Source: VAZQ01 sp963725185 | GTDB lineage: Bacteria > Pseudomonadota > Alphaproteobacteria > Rhizobiales > Xanthobacteraceae | Direction: 5' to 3' | DNA length: 64,000 nucleotides | NCBI GenBank assembly: GCA_963725185.1 | Contig: CAVRXO010000004.1 | Location: 124,001-188,000, forward strand | Shown here: in pieces, positions 44,218 to 55,485 of the stretch | Layout: every line of letters starts with the position of its first letter | Numbering within the stretch: position 1 is the first letter of the stretch | Program-made: the position numbers and the translations under genes | Notes under the pieces: model-generated | Seen by the model: only the letters and a program-made list of their open reading frames with translations | Database searches by the model: none | Told to the model about the DNA's origin: nothing

Positions 44218-45440
44218 GATTTTCCGCCCGGACGGCCCAACAAACTCGCCATCTCCTTTTCCAGACTGTCGTAGAGCGACTTTGCCGGCTTTGGCTCCGC
44301 CCGCGGACCGTTTGGTTCGGCCGGCGGGGCGTTGGCGCGCGGAATCGTCGGAGGTACGTCCATATCCGCGATCATCGTGCGCGGCGGCGGATCCGCCGGA
44401 CGTGCCTCGTTGGTCTTGGCCGGCCGGCGCAGCGCCGCCTCCAGTCGTTGCGCCATGTCGGCCAGGTTCTGGTCGGCGCTGGCGTCGAATTCCGGCTCGC
44501 TGGCGGCGGGAGGAGGTGGCGGCTCGCGCATCCGAGCGGGCTCGCGCTGCCGCACCTGCTCGCGCTCCCGGATCACTTCCCGCTCTTGCCGCTCTGGGGC
44601 CGGCTCGCGGGCCGGTTCGCGCTCGCGGACCGGTTCGCGTTGCCGGACCGGCTCGCGGATCGGCTCGCGCTCCCGAACGGCTTCCCGCTCGTGCACCGGT
44701 TCGCGCTCGAGCTGGGTTTCCCGCTCGCGCGCGAGTTCGCGCTCAAGTTGGGTTTCACGCTCGCGCACCGGCTCGCGCTCGCGAATGGGCTCCCGCACAG
44801 GTTCGCGCGGACGCGCCGGCTCACGCGGCAAAAGGCCTCCTGGTGCGCCGAGGTCGACCGGCATGGGGCTGCGCGGCGGATCGGGCAAACGCGCCACCTC
44901 GGCGGCAAGACCGGCAAGCGGATCGATCGCGCGCGCCGGGCGCCGCGGCGCTGGCTGCGGCGGCAATTCGGGCTCGACCGGCCATTGCGCCGGCTCCTCC
45001 ACCGGGGGCGAACGCTGCGGGCGCGGAATCGGTGCGGGCTCCGGCTGCAACGGCCACATGGCGGCATCGCCGAGCGGCAGCGCGCGCGGCGGGGTATCGG
45101 CCGCCGCCGGCGGCCGCATCGGAGCGGGCGGCTCGCGGGTTGCCGCCACCGCGCGCACGATATTGGGCTCGATCACGACGTCGGTGGGACCGCCGATCAT
45201 CAGCAAGTGCTCGACATTGTCGCGCCGGATCAGGATCAGGCGGCGGCGTCCGTCGACCGCGGCGGCGTCGATGACCGCGAGGCGGGGCTGACGGCGGTCG
45301 AGGCGGGTGGCTCCCAGCCGTTCTCCGCCGAAGCGGCGCACCACCCACGCCGTCACGGCTATCAATCCCAGCACGATGAGGAAGGCGATGAAAAACCGCA
45401 CCGGAAGCGGCATCCCCTCTCCAAAGATACTTTCGAACAT
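44214..45440 (-). CDS. fliO: FliO with extended Arg/Glu-repeat tail
   Basis: 408 residues; typical FliO is about 100-200. The conserved part is the N-terminus: one membrane segment (PVRFFIAFLIVLGLIAVTAWVV) then RLAVIDAAAVDGRRRLILIRRDNVEHLLMIGGPTDVVIE, the FliO domain (about 1-90). The rest is a Pro/Ala-rich linker and a highly repetitive Arg/Glu block (about 205-305) built on REPVRER and RETQLER units, coded by a repeated DNA period near 44570-44830. The C-terminus has NLADMAQRLEAALRR and KSLYDSLEKEMASLLGRPGGKS, as in other alpha FliO proteins. FliO helps FliP assemble in the membrane. Length of the RE block is likely to vary between strains. Confidence 0.85.
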   Translation of the reverse strand: MFESIFGEGMPLPVRFFIAFLIVLGLIAVTAWVVRRFGGERLGATRLDRRQPRLAVIDAAAVDGRRRLILIRRDNVEHLLMIGGPTDVVIEPNIVRAVAATREPPAPMRPPAAADTPPRALPLGDAAMWPLQPEPAPIPRPQRSPPVEEPAQWPVEPELPPQPAPRRPARAIDPLAGLAAEVARLPDPPRSPMPVDLGAPGGLLPREPARPREPVREPIREREPVRERETQLERELARERETQLEREPVHEREAVREREPIREPVRQREPVREREPAREPAPERQEREVIREREQVRQREPARMREPPPPPAASEPEFDASADQNLADMAQRLEAALRRPAKTNEARPADPPPRTMIADMDVPPTIPRANAPPAEPNGPRAEPKPAKSLYDSLEKEMASLLGRPGGKS

Positions 45441-45493
45441 TGCTCCTCCCTGCGCGCCCTAAGGGACTCGGCGCGCCGATCGGGAATCGCCCG

Positions 45494-45501
45494 AATGGTT
45501 A
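45494..45501 (-). promoter_or_regulatory. CtrA half-site upstream of fliO
   Basis: TTAACCAT on the minus strand, 54 bases before the fliO start. No second TTAA at N7. It lies in the shared region with flgB. Confidence 0.45.
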
Positions 45502-45639
45502 ACGCCAGCGGCAATATTTGCCGCCCTCAATCCTAACAAAGTATTAAGAAAGTCGCCCCTTCGGACCACCCTATGCGCCAGACAAGAGGATTGTCTTGGT
45601 AAACGGCGGTTTAATGGCAAATCGGAGAAATACGGGCAT

Positions 45640-45658
45640 TTAACCGTGTGTTAACCAT
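45640..45658 (+). promoter_or_regulatory. Full CtrA box upstream of flgB operon
   Basis: TTAA-ccgtgtg-TTAACCAT matches the extended CtrA box at every position and is the best example in the window. It ends 53 bases before flgB, suitable for activation of the flgB-flgC-fliE operon. Confidence 0.75.
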
Positions 45659-45710
45659 ACGCCCGGCAAAGTCTGCCGGGTCCGGGTTCCCTCACGGGCA
45701 GGAGAGACGA

Positions 45711-46103
45711 ATGCCGATATCCGATATCCCGATCTTTTCCATGCTGCGCACCAAGCTGCACTGGAACCAGGAGCGCCAGCGGGTCCTGGCCGAGAACGTG
45801 GCCAATGCCGATACGCCCGAGTTCAAGCCGAGCGATCTTGCGCCGCCCAATTTCGACCTTGCGACGCCGGCCGTCACTCCGGTCGCGCTGTTGCGCACCA
45901 GCTCCGCTCACTTGGCGGGCGCCGATGACGCGGCGTCTTTCGACCTGAAGTCCGGGGACGACTTCAACGTCGTGCCGACCGGCAACGCGGTCAGTCTCGA
46001 GGACGAGATGATGAAGGTCGCCGCCAACCAAATGGACTTCCAGGCCGCCACCGCACTCTACGCGCGCGGGCTCGGCCTGATCAGGACGGCGATCGGCAAG
46101 TGA
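45711..46103 (+). CDS. flgB: Proximal rod protein FlgB
   Basis: 130 residues. ISDIPIFSMLRTKLHWNQERQRVLAENVANADTPEF is the FlgB N-terminus, and SLEDEMMKVAANQMDFQAATALY the C-terminal helix. ATG 45711 follows GGAGAGACGA; an upstream in-frame start overlaps the CtrA box and is rejected. It is the first gene of the flgB-flgC-fliE-fliQ-fliR-flhB run. Confidence 0.94.
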   Translation: MPISDIPIFSMLRTKLHWNQERQRVLAENVANADTPEFKPSDLAPPNFDLATPAVTPVALLRTSSAHLAGADDAASFDLKSGDDFNVVPTGNAVSLEDEMMKVAANQMDFQAATALYARGLGLIRTAIGK

Positions 46104-46214
46104 TGCCGCAACCAAGCATGATCCCCAAACTGCCGGATCCGCGCCTGATGCGCGGTGGCTGGCGGATTTCGGCACCGATCATGCTCCGTCAACAGGCATG
46201 AGGGGAGCCCCGCC

Positions 46215-46625
46215 ATGGACTTGATGAAATCGATCGCGATCGCGGCCTCCGGCCTGCGCGTCCAGACCGGGCGCATGCAGGTCATTTCGGAGAATATCGC
46301 CAACGCCGATTCGACGCCTTCGCAACCCGGCGGCGACCCCTACCGGCGCCAGATCGCCACCTTCCAGTCCGAGATGGACAATGCGTTGGGCGCGCGCGTG
46401 GTCAAGCTCGGTCCGGTGGCTACCGATCCCTCCGACTTCCAGGTCAAGAACGAGCCCGGCCATCCGGCGGCCGACGCCAACGGCAACGTGAAATATCCCA
46501 ACGTCAATCCGCTGATCGAGATGACCGATATGCGCGATGCCCAGCGCTCCTACTCCGCCAACCTCAACGTCATCAGCGCCACCCGGGCCATGATCCAGCG
46601 CACGCTCGACCTCCTCAAATCCTGA
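46215..46625 (+). CDS. flgC: Proximal rod protein FlgC
   Basis: 136 residues. It begins MDLMKSIAIAASGLRVQTGRMQVISENIANADSTPS, and the rod signature VNPLIEMTDMRDAQRSYSANLNVISATRAMIQRTLDLLKS closes it. ATG 46215 has AGGGGAG. A gap of 111 bases after flgB is somewhat long, but no gene lies in it. Confidence 0.96.
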   Translation: MDLMKSIAIAASGLRVQTGRMQVISENIANADSTPSQPGGDPYRRQIATFQSEMDNALGARVVKLGPVATDPSDFQVKNEPGHPAADANGNVKYPNVNPLIEMTDMRDAQRSYSANLNVISATRAMIQRTLDLLKS

Positions 46626-46645
46626 TCCTGTAAGGAACCCGCGCT

Positions 46646-46972
46646 ATGACCCTTCCGTCCGTGGCCGCCGGCGCCTACGCCAACGTCGCCCGTCTCGCCG
46701 ATCCCTCCAGCGGCCTTGGGCGCGCGGCCGGCGCGGCCGGCGAGGGCGCGAACGGATCCTCGTTCGGCACCATGCTCAAGGACGCGCTGAACTCGGTCAC
46801 CGAGGCCGGCCGCAAATCCGATGCCCAGTCGCAGGCGATGGTCGCCGGCAAGGCCGACATGGTCGATGTGGTCACCGCGGTTTCCGAGACCGAGGTCGCC
46901 GTCGAAACCATGGTGGCGGTGCGCGACAAGGTGATCGCGGCCTATCAGAGCATCATGGCGATGCCGATCTGA
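46646..46972 (+). CDS. fliE: Hook-basal body protein FliE
   Basis: 108 residues. SFGTMLKDALNSVTEAGRKSDAQSQAMVAGKADMVDVVTAVSETEVAVETMVAVRDKVI matches FliE, which joins the MS ring to the proximal rod. ATG 46646 has AAGGAAC. Exported by the flagellar type III apparatus. Confidence 0.95.
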   Translation: MTLPSVAAGAYANVARLADPSSGLGRAAGAAGEGANGSSFGTMLKDALNSVTEAGRKSDAQSQAMVAGKADMVDVVTAVSETEVAVETMVAVRDKVIAAYQSIMAMPI

Positions 46973-47071
46973 TGGTTCTCGCCGGCAGGAATCCGGGTTC
47001 CCGTCCGCAATGCGACGCCGCCAAAATGCATCAAGCAATTCAAAAAGCGATTCAAATCAAGGAGTGATCTC

Positions 47072-47335
47072 ATGACCGGCCCGGAGGTTCTCGACGTGGC
47101 GCGTGACGCGCTGGTGACGCTGGTTCTGGTGGCGAGCCCGCTGATGCTGGTCGGCCTTGTGGTCGGGGTCGTCATCTCGCTCCTGCAGGCGCTGACCCAG
47201 ATCCAGGAGATGACGCTGGTCTTCGTGCCCAAGATTCTCGCGATCTTTGCCGCCATGCTGATCGCGCTGCCGTTCATGGCGGACCTGCTGCAAAGCCACA
47301 TGCTCAGGATCGCGGCCCGCATCGCGGCCGAATAG
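47072..47335 (+). CDS. fliQ: Flagellar export gate protein FliQ
   Basis: 87 residues with two membrane helices: ALVTLVLVASPLMLVGLVVGVVISLLQALTQIQE, a FliQ signature, and LVFVPKILAIFAAMLIALPF. It starts behind AAGGAGTGATCTC. Confidence 0.97.
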   Translation: MTGPEVLDVARDALVTLVLVASPLMLVGLVVGVVISLLQALTQIQEMTLVFVPKILAIFAAMLIALPFMADLLQSHMLRIAARIAAE

Positions 47336-47459
47336 CCGTCGCCGCGCTGCGGCGACGGCGCTCTTCAACGTTCGCCGCAAGGCAAGGCTGCCGGACATGC
47401 TGCAAACACCGCGCTCTCGGCGATACCCCCTTCTTGCAAGGGGAGGCTAGGGACCCGCG

Positions 47460-48227
47460 ATGCGGATCGACGTCTCCTTTCTGCCGGCGGTGGCCGCCGC
47501 CTTCATCCTGGTATTTGCGCGCGTCGGCACCATGCTGATGCTGCTGCCGGGCCTGGGCGAGCTCAACGTGCCGGTGAACATTCGGCTGACGGTGGCGTTG
47601 CTGCTGGCCGCCGTCCTGCTGCCGCTTCATCAGGGCGCCTATCGGATCGATCTCCAGTCGTTCGGTCCGCTGATCGCGATGCTGGGGACCGAGCTGTTCA
47701 TCGGCGCGGTGCTCGGCCTGTCGGTGCGGCTGATCATGTCTTCGCTGCAGGTCGCCGGCACCGTCATCGCGCAACAGATGGGTCTCGGCTTTGTCACTGC
47801 GGTCGATCCCACGCTCGGACAGCAGGACGTGATCGTGGGCAACTTCCTCGCCATGCTCGGGGTCACGCTCATCTTCGCCACCGATCTTCATCACCTCGTG
47901 ATCGCGGCGCTCAATGACAGCTACACGCTGTTCGCGCCCGGAGAGATTCCGCTCCTGGGCGACGTTGCTGCGCTCACCACCCGCACCGTGGCGAGCGCGT
48001 TCCGCATCGGCATTCAGCTCTCGGCGCCGTTCCTGGTGTTCGGGCTCCTGTTCAATCTCGGGCTTGGCGTCCTGTCGCGCCTGATGCCGCAGATGCAGGT
48101 GTTCTTCGTCGGCCTCCCGCTCTCGATCATGCTCGGCCTGCTCGTCCTTCTCCTGGTGCTGGGCGCGATGATGACGGTGTTCCTGGCGGAGGTCGAGAAC
48201 GTGCTCACCAAGCTGGCCCCGACCTGA
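47460..48227 (+). CDS. fliR: Flagellar export gate protein FliR
   Basis: 255 residues with about six membrane helices. MRIDVSFLPAVAAAFILVFARVGTMLMLLPGLGELNVPVNIRL is the typical N-terminus, with TELFIGAVLGLSVRLIMSSLQVAG and QQMGLGFVTAVDPTLG following. It forms the export gate with FliP and FliQ. It follows fliQ by 124 bases and flhB begins 39 bases later. Confidence 0.96.
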   Translation: MRIDVSFLPAVAAAFILVFARVGTMLMLLPGLGELNVPVNIRLTVALLLAAVLLPLHQGAYRIDLQSFGPLIAMLGTELFIGAVLGLSVRLIMSSLQVAGTVIAQQMGLGFVTAVDPTLGQQDVIVGNFLAMLGVTLIFATDLHHLVIAALNDSYTLFAPGEIPLLGDVAALTTRTVASAFRIGIQLSAPFLVFGLLFNLGLGVLSRLMPQMQVFFVGLPLSIMLGLLVLLLVLGAMMTVFLAEVENVLTKLAPT

Positions 48228-48266
48228 GACATCCGCGCGCGATGCAAGCCGCGCCGCTGAGGCAAA

Positions 48267-49343
48267 ATGGCCGAAGACGATACCGAGAAGTCATTAGACC
48301 CCAGTCAGAAGCGGCTGCAGGAAGCCCGTGACCGTGGCGACGTGGTCAAGAGCCAGGAGGTCAGCACCTGGTTTCTGATGGCGGGCGCCACCCTGATCGT
48401 CATGGCGTTTTCGGGCGCGGCGAGCGCCGGCATGCTGACCACGCTGCGCGGCCTGATCGCGAATTCCTACGACATCCGCGTCGACGGCGCGGGCTTCATC
48501 GCCGTGATCGCCCGGCTCGGGCGCGAGGTGATCGCCGCCACCGCGCTGCCGCTGTCGCTGCTCATGCTGGCGGCGCTCGCCGGCAATCTGATCCAGCATC
48601 CGCTGGTCTGGTCGGCGGAGGCGCTCACGCCGAAGCTCTCCAAGATTTCGCCGGCGGCGGGTCTCGGCCGGCTTGCCTCCAAGCAGACGCTGGCGAATTT
48701 CGCCAAGGGTCTCGCCAAGCTTGGCCTGCTCGGCACCGTCATTGGCATGCTGTTGTGGCGCGAGCGCTCGCGGCTCGAAGGCCTGGTCACGGTCGATCCG
48801 GCCGCCATCCTGCCGATCGTGCATGTGCTGGCCGTCAAGGTGCTCGGAACGGTGGTGGCGATCCTCGCCGTCATCGCGGCCATGGATTATTTCTTCCAGT
48901 ACCGGCAATGGTTCGAGCGCCAGAAGATGTCGGTGGCCGAGCTCAAGGAGGAGTTCAAGCAGACCGACGGCGATCCCGCGGTCAAAGGCAAGATCAAGCA
49001 GATCCGCCAGAACCGCATGCGCAAGCGCATGATGGCGGCGGTGCCGAAAGCCTCGGTCGTCATCACCAATCCGACCCATTATGCGGTCGCGCTGCGTTAC
49101 GAGCCCGGCATGAACGCGCCTGTCTGCGTCGCCAAGGGCGTCGATCTCATCGCCCGCAAGATCCGCGAGGTGGCGAGCGAGCACGGCATTCCGGTCGTCG
49201 AGAATCCGCCGCTCGCGCGCGCCGTCCATGCCACCGTCGAGATCGACCAGGAGATCAAGCCCGAGCACTACAAGGCGGTGGCCGAGGTCATCGGCTATAT
49301 CATGCGCCTCAACCGGAGCTTTGCCGGGAGGCGGGGGCCGTAG
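48267..49343 (+). CDS. flhB: FlhB export switch protein
   Basis: 358 residues. Four membrane helices are followed by a cytoplasmic domain with the NPTH self-cleavage motif (VVITNPTHYAVALRY, near residue 268). KSLDPSQKRLQEARDRGDVVKSQEVSTWF is the conserved amphipathic N-terminus. It switches export from hook to filament substrates after cleavage. It is the last gene of the flgB run and is followed by a 26-bp palindrome. Confidence 0.97.
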   Translation: MAEDDTEKSLDPSQKRLQEARDRGDVVKSQEVSTWFLMAGATLIVMAFSGAASAGMLTTLRGLIANSYDIRVDGAGFIAVIARLGREVIAATALPLSLLMLAALAGNLIQHPLVWSAEALTPKLSKISPAAGLGRLASKQTLANFAKGLAKLGLLGTVIGMLLWRERSRLEGLVTVDPAAILPIVHVLAVKVLGTVVAILAVIAAMDYFFQYRQWFERQKMSVAELKEEFKQTDGDPAVKGKIKQIRQNRMRKRMMAAVPKASVVITNPTHYAVALRYEPGMNAPVCVAKGVDLIARKIREVASEHGIPVVENPPLARAVHATVEIDQEIKPEHYKAVAEVIGYIMRLNRSFAGRRGP

Positions 49344-49407
49344 GGCGCAATCGCTTTATTGCGCCGGCAGCCTCGCCAAATGGCGCAATAAAGCGATTGC
49401 GCCCTAC
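49340..49407. repeat. REP-like palindrome after flhB
   Basis: Two perfectly complementary 26-base arms (49340-49365 and 49382-49407), built on GCGCAATAAAGCG-type sequence, surround a 16-base loop. The left arm starts at the flhB stop codon. This resembles intergenic palindromes dispersed in Bradyrhizobiaceae. It may also end flhB transcription. Confidence 0.75.
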
Positions 49408-49581
49408 AGGGCCGGCAAGGTAAGCGAAGGCGGGCTTGCCTGGAAAATGCTAGTGTGGGCGGGCTTCGCTGATTCTCCGGCATCGGCTTGGCGAAACGAC
49501 GCAAGCTTTTGAATACGCTTGTGTTTCAGCATCGTGCCGCGGGCGCCAGGCGCCGCGGCGCGAAATCAGGTCGCACGCCCC

Positions 49582-52184
<2,603 letters not shown>

Positions 52185-52366
52185 GCTGCCACGCAGCGAA
52201 ATCCCTCGGGCAAGCGACGCCCTTCCGTGCATACGCGCAACCGAATATGTTGCAGCCGTTCGTGCTCGCCGAACGCACGCCACGTCCGCAGCGGTCGCAG
52301 GTGCCACGGCGGCGAACCGCGCGCCCGGATTCCGGTCGTTTAGACGCTGCCACAACAGGAGCCGCC

Positions 52367-52837
52367 GTGATTACGCGACGACATTTGCTTTTCGCAAGCA
52401 TGCTCACCCTCGCCTGGGCGCCCGCCGCGCTCGCCGATCCCGCCGCCAAGGCTTTTCTCGAAAAGATCTATGCCGCCTACAAAGGCAAGAGCTCCAAGGG
52501 CATCCTGCTCGACAGCGATGCCAAGCTGAAGCTCTATTTCGAGCCCAAGCTCGCCGCGCTGATGATCAAGGATCGCAAGGACGCGGCGAAGCGCGGCGAC
52601 GTCCCCGAGCTCGACGGCGATCCGTTCATCAATGCTCAGGATTGGGAGATCGGTCCGGTCGACATCGCCGTGAGCGATAGCGCGCCCGACAAGGCGAGCG
52701 CCACCGTCAGGTTCACGAACCTCAAGATGCCGACGACCGCGGTCTACGACCTCGTCAAGCTCAAGGAAGGTTGGCGGATCGCCGATATCACCTGGGACGG
52801 CAAGGACACGTTGCGCGGCATCTACGACAAGAAGTGA
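52367..52837 (+). CDS. Secreted DUF3828-type protein
   Basis: 156 residues. An N-terminal signal (ITRRHLLFASMLTLAWAPAALA) has an RR that could suit Tat or Sec. The mature part has AKAFLEKIYAAYKGK, FINAQDWEIGPVDIAVSDSAPDKASATVRFTN and WRIADITWDGKDTLRGIYD, as in DUF3828 periplasmic proteins. Start GTG 52367 follows AGGAG; a frame from 52181 would be much longer but has no ribosome site. Function unknown; independent of cckA. Confidence 0.75.
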   Translation: MITRRHLLFASMLTLAWAPAALADPAAKAFLEKIYAAYKGKSSKGILLDSDAKLKLYFEPKLAALMIKDRKDAAKRGDVPELDGDPFINAQDWEIGPVDIAVSDSAPDKASATVRFTNLKMPTTAVYDLVKLKEGWRIADITWDGKDTLRGIYDKK

Positions 52838-52932
52838 GCGCTTCCGCAGGTTTGCGCTCGCCTCTCGGGTTCTTCGGCAATTCGCGCTAGTCTTTATCGG
52901 GCGCGCGTCGCCTTGCCGGCATGGAGATCGCG

Positions 52933-53562
52933 ATGAAGCTCTATGACTGCGCCGGCGCGCCGAGCCCGCGACGGGTGAAGATCTTCCTGGCCGAGAAGGG
53001 CATCGCGCTGCCGACCGTGCAGGTCGATCTGCGCAACGGCGAGCAGTTCTCGCCGAGCTTCCGGGCGATCAATCCCGACTGCACGGTGCCAGTGCTGGAG
53101 CTCGACGACGGCACCTGCATCACCGACGCGGTCGCCATCTGCGTCTATCTGGAGGCGGTGCGGCCGCAGCCGCCGCTCTTGGGCGGCGACCCGCAGAGCA
53201 AGGCGCTGATCGTGGCCGCGCAGCGGCGCGCGGAACGCGAGGGCTTCTATGCGGTGGTCGAGGCGTTCCGCAATTTCACGCCCGGCCTCAAGGGGCACGC
53301 GCTCCCCGGCCCGGACGGCTACGAGCAGATCCCGGCGCTGGCCGAGCGCGGCCGCGCCCGGGTCAAGCGCTTCTTCGAGACCGCCGATGCCGAGCTTGCC
53401 GGCCGCGCCTTCGTGTGCGGTTCCGACTTCAGCATTGCCGACATCACCACGCTGGTGACGGTGGACTTCGCCAAACGGATCAAGCTCGCGATCCCGCCGG
53501 AATGCGTCAACCTGCGCCGCTGGTACGACGCAGTCGCGGCCCGCCCCAGCGCACAGGCATAG
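52933..53562 (+). CDS. Glutathione S-transferase family protein
   Basis: 209 residues. The thioredoxin-like N-terminal domain reads MKLYDCAGAPSPRRVKIFLAEKGI and has the conserved VPVLELDDGTCITDAVAICVYLE (cis-Pro and the Asp/Ser-like glutathione contact). The C-terminal helical domain has FVCGSDFSIADITTLVTVDF, the N-capping motif of GSTs. ATG 52933 is preferred over ATG 52921 because the GGAGATCGCG ribosome site lies between them. The substrate is unknown. Confidence 0.88.
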   Translation: MKLYDCAGAPSPRRVKIFLAEKGIALPTVQVDLRNGEQFSPSFRAINPDCTVPVLELDDGTCITDAVAICVYLEAVRPQPPLLGGDPQSKALIVAAQRRAEREGFYAVVEAFRNFTPGLKGHALPGPDGYEQIPALAERGRARVKRFFETADAELAGRAFVCGSDFSIADITTLVTVDFAKRIKLAIPPECVNLRRWYDAVAARPSAQA

Positions 53563-53570
53563 CGCCGGCA

Positions 53571-53656
53571 CTTTTCCCGGACGCGGTGCGCCACTCGGCG
53601 GTGAACTACGGAACGCGTGATCCCGGATTTCGCAAGCGCTCCATCCGGGCTACATG
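53571..53656. repeat. REP-like intergenic sequence
   Basis: Has CCCGGACGCGGTGCGCC and a later ATCCGGGCTAC with partly complementary arms, similar in style to the element at 55414-55467. Imperfect, so low confidence. Confidence 0.35.
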
Positions 53657-53715
53657 CAGGCCGTGACCGCGCCGCGGAAACCGCCTAGAACCAGCCGACC
53701 ATCGGAGCCTGCCCC

Positions 53716-55365
53716 ATGAACGCACCCACATCGATCATTCCGCCCTACCGGCATACGCCGCTGTTTCCGCTCGGCAAGGACACCGCGCCCTATCGCAAGC
53801 TCGCCGTCGAGGGCGTGCGGGTCGATGAGCTGATGGGCCGGGAGATGATCGTGGTCGAGCGCGAGGCGCTGCGCGCGCTCGCCGAGGCCGCCTTCAACGA
53901 CATCAACCATCTGCTGCGGCCGGGCCACCTCGCCCAGCTGCGCGCGATCCTGCTCGACCCGGAGGCGAGCCCGAACGACAAGTTCGTGGCCTACGACTTC
54001 CTCAAGAACGCCAATATCGCGGCCGGCGGCGTCTTGCCCATGTGCCAGGACACCGGCACCGTCATCATCATGGGCAAGAAGGGCCGGCTGGTCTTCACCG
54101 ACGGCGACGACGAGGCGGCGCTCGCCGAGGGCGCCCGCGATTCCTACCTCAAGCGCAACCTGCGTTATTCGCAGCTCGCGCCCCTCTCCATGTTCGAGGA
54201 GAAGAACACCCGCTCGAACATGCCGGCGCAGGTCGAGATCTATGCCGACGGCCAGGGCGGCGAGGATGCCTACAAGTTCCTGTTCATCGCCAAGGGCGGC
54301 GGCTCCGCCAACAAGTCGTTCCTGTTCCAGGCGACGCCCTCGATCCTCACCCACGACCGCCTCATCGCCTTCCTGAAGGAGAAGATCCTGACGCTGGGCA
54401 CCGCCGCCTGTCCGCCCTATCACCTGGCCATCGTCATCGGCGGCACGTCCGCGGAGCTCACCATGAAGACCGTGAAGCTCGCCTCCTGCCGCTATCTCGA
54501 TTCGCTGCCGACGCAGGGCTCAGAGGACGGCCACGCCTTCCGCGACCTCGACATGGAGCGGGAGGTGCACAAGCTCACCCAATCGCTCGGCGTGGGCGCC
54601 CAGTTCGGCGGCAAGTATTTCTGCCACGACGTGCGGGTGATCCGGCTGCCGCGCCATGGCGCCTCGCTGCCGATCGGGCTCGGCGTCTCCTGCTCGGCCG
54701 ATCGTCAGGCGCTCGGCAAGATCACGCGCGAGGGCGTCTTCCTGGAGGGGCTCGAGCACAATCCGGCGCAGTATCTGCCCGACATCGACGAAAAGACCCT
54801 GGGCGGTGAGGTGGTCGAGATCGATCTGCGGGCGCCCATGCGCGAGATCCTGGCCCAGCTCGGCCGCCATCCGATCAAGACGCGGCTGTCGCTCACCGGC
54901 CCCATGGTGGTGGCGCGCGATCTCGCCCATGCCAAGCTGCGCGAGCGGCTGGAAAGCGGGCAGGGGCTGCCCGACTATTTCAAGAACCATCCGGTCTATT
55001 ACGCCGGCCCGGCCAAGACGCCGGCGGGCTATGCGTCGGGCTCCTTCGGGCCGACCACGGCCGGACGCATGGACAGCTTCATCGAGCAGTTCCAGGCGGC
55101 CGGCGGCTCGCTGGTCTCGCTCGCCAAGGGCAACCGCTCGGCGGCGGTGCGCGAGGCCTGCCACAAGCACGGCGGCTTCTATCTGGCCTCGATCGGCGGC
55201 GCCGCGGCAAACCTCGCCGAGCACTGCATCAAGAAGGTCGAGGTGCTCGAATATCCCGAGCTCGGCATGGAGGCGATCTGGCGCATCGAGGTGGAGAATT
55301 TCCCCGCCTTCATCGTGATCGACGACAAGGGCAACGATTTCTTCAAGGAGCTGAATTTGGGATGA
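53716..55365 (+). CDS. fumA: Class I fumarate hydratase (iron-sulfur)
   Basis: 549 residues. GVLPMCQDTGTVIIMGKKG (Cys 110) is the first cluster-ligand region. TAACPPYHLAIVIGGTSAELTMKTVKLAS and QFGGKYFCHDVRVIRLPRHGASLPIGLGVSCSADRQ follow, and the C-terminal half has TGPMVVARDLAHAKLRERLE and YYAGPAKTPAGYASGSFGPTTAGRMDSF. This is the single-chain FumA/FumB arrangement with alpha and beta parts fused. It interconverts fumarate and malate in the TCA cycle using an oxygen-sensitive [4Fe-4S] cluster. No obvious partner gene nearby. Confidence 0.95.
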   Translation: MNAPTSIIPPYRHTPLFPLGKDTAPYRKLAVEGVRVDELMGREMIVVEREALRALAEAAFNDINHLLRPGHLAQLRAILLDPEASPNDKFVAYDFLKNANIAAGGVLPMCQDTGTVIIMGKKGRLVFTDGDDEAALAEGARDSYLKRNLRYSQLAPLSMFEEKNTRSNMPAQVEIYADGQGGEDAYKFLFIAKGGGSANKSFLFQATPSILTHDRLIAFLKEKILTLGTAACPPYHLAIVIGGTSAELTMKTVKLASCRYLDSLPTQGSEDGHAFRDLDMEREVHKLTQSLGVGAQFGGKYFCHDVRVIRLPRHGASLPIGLGVSCSADRQALGKITREGVFLEGLEHNPAQYLPDIDEKTLGGEVVEIDLRAPMREILAQLGRHPIKTRLSLTGPMVVARDLAHAKLRERLESGQGLPDYFKNHPVYYAGPAKTPAGYASGSFGPTTAGRMDSFIEQFQAAGGSLVSLAKGNRSAAVREACHKHGGFYLASIGGAAANLAEHCIKKVEVLEYPELGMEAIWRIEVENFPAFIVIDDKGNDFFKELNLG

Positions 55366-55413
55366 AGCCGGTGGCCGCAACCTGTCCCGGGCGCAACACG
55401 GAGATTGGAACGA

Positions 55414-55467
55414 TCCGGATCTGCGCTGCGTCACTCAGCTTGGCTACGTGACGCAACGCGTCCGGGA
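55414..55467. repeat. REP-type palindrome after fumA
   Basis: The left arm TCCGGATCTGCGCTGCGTCAC (split after 20: 55414-55434) and right arm GTGACGCAACGCGTCCGGGA (55448-55467) are imperfect complements. It matches the general form of the dispersed palindromes found in Bradyrhizobiaceae genomes and lies between convergent genes. Confidence 0.6.
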
Positions 55468-55485
55468 AAAGTACGACAGCCCCGC

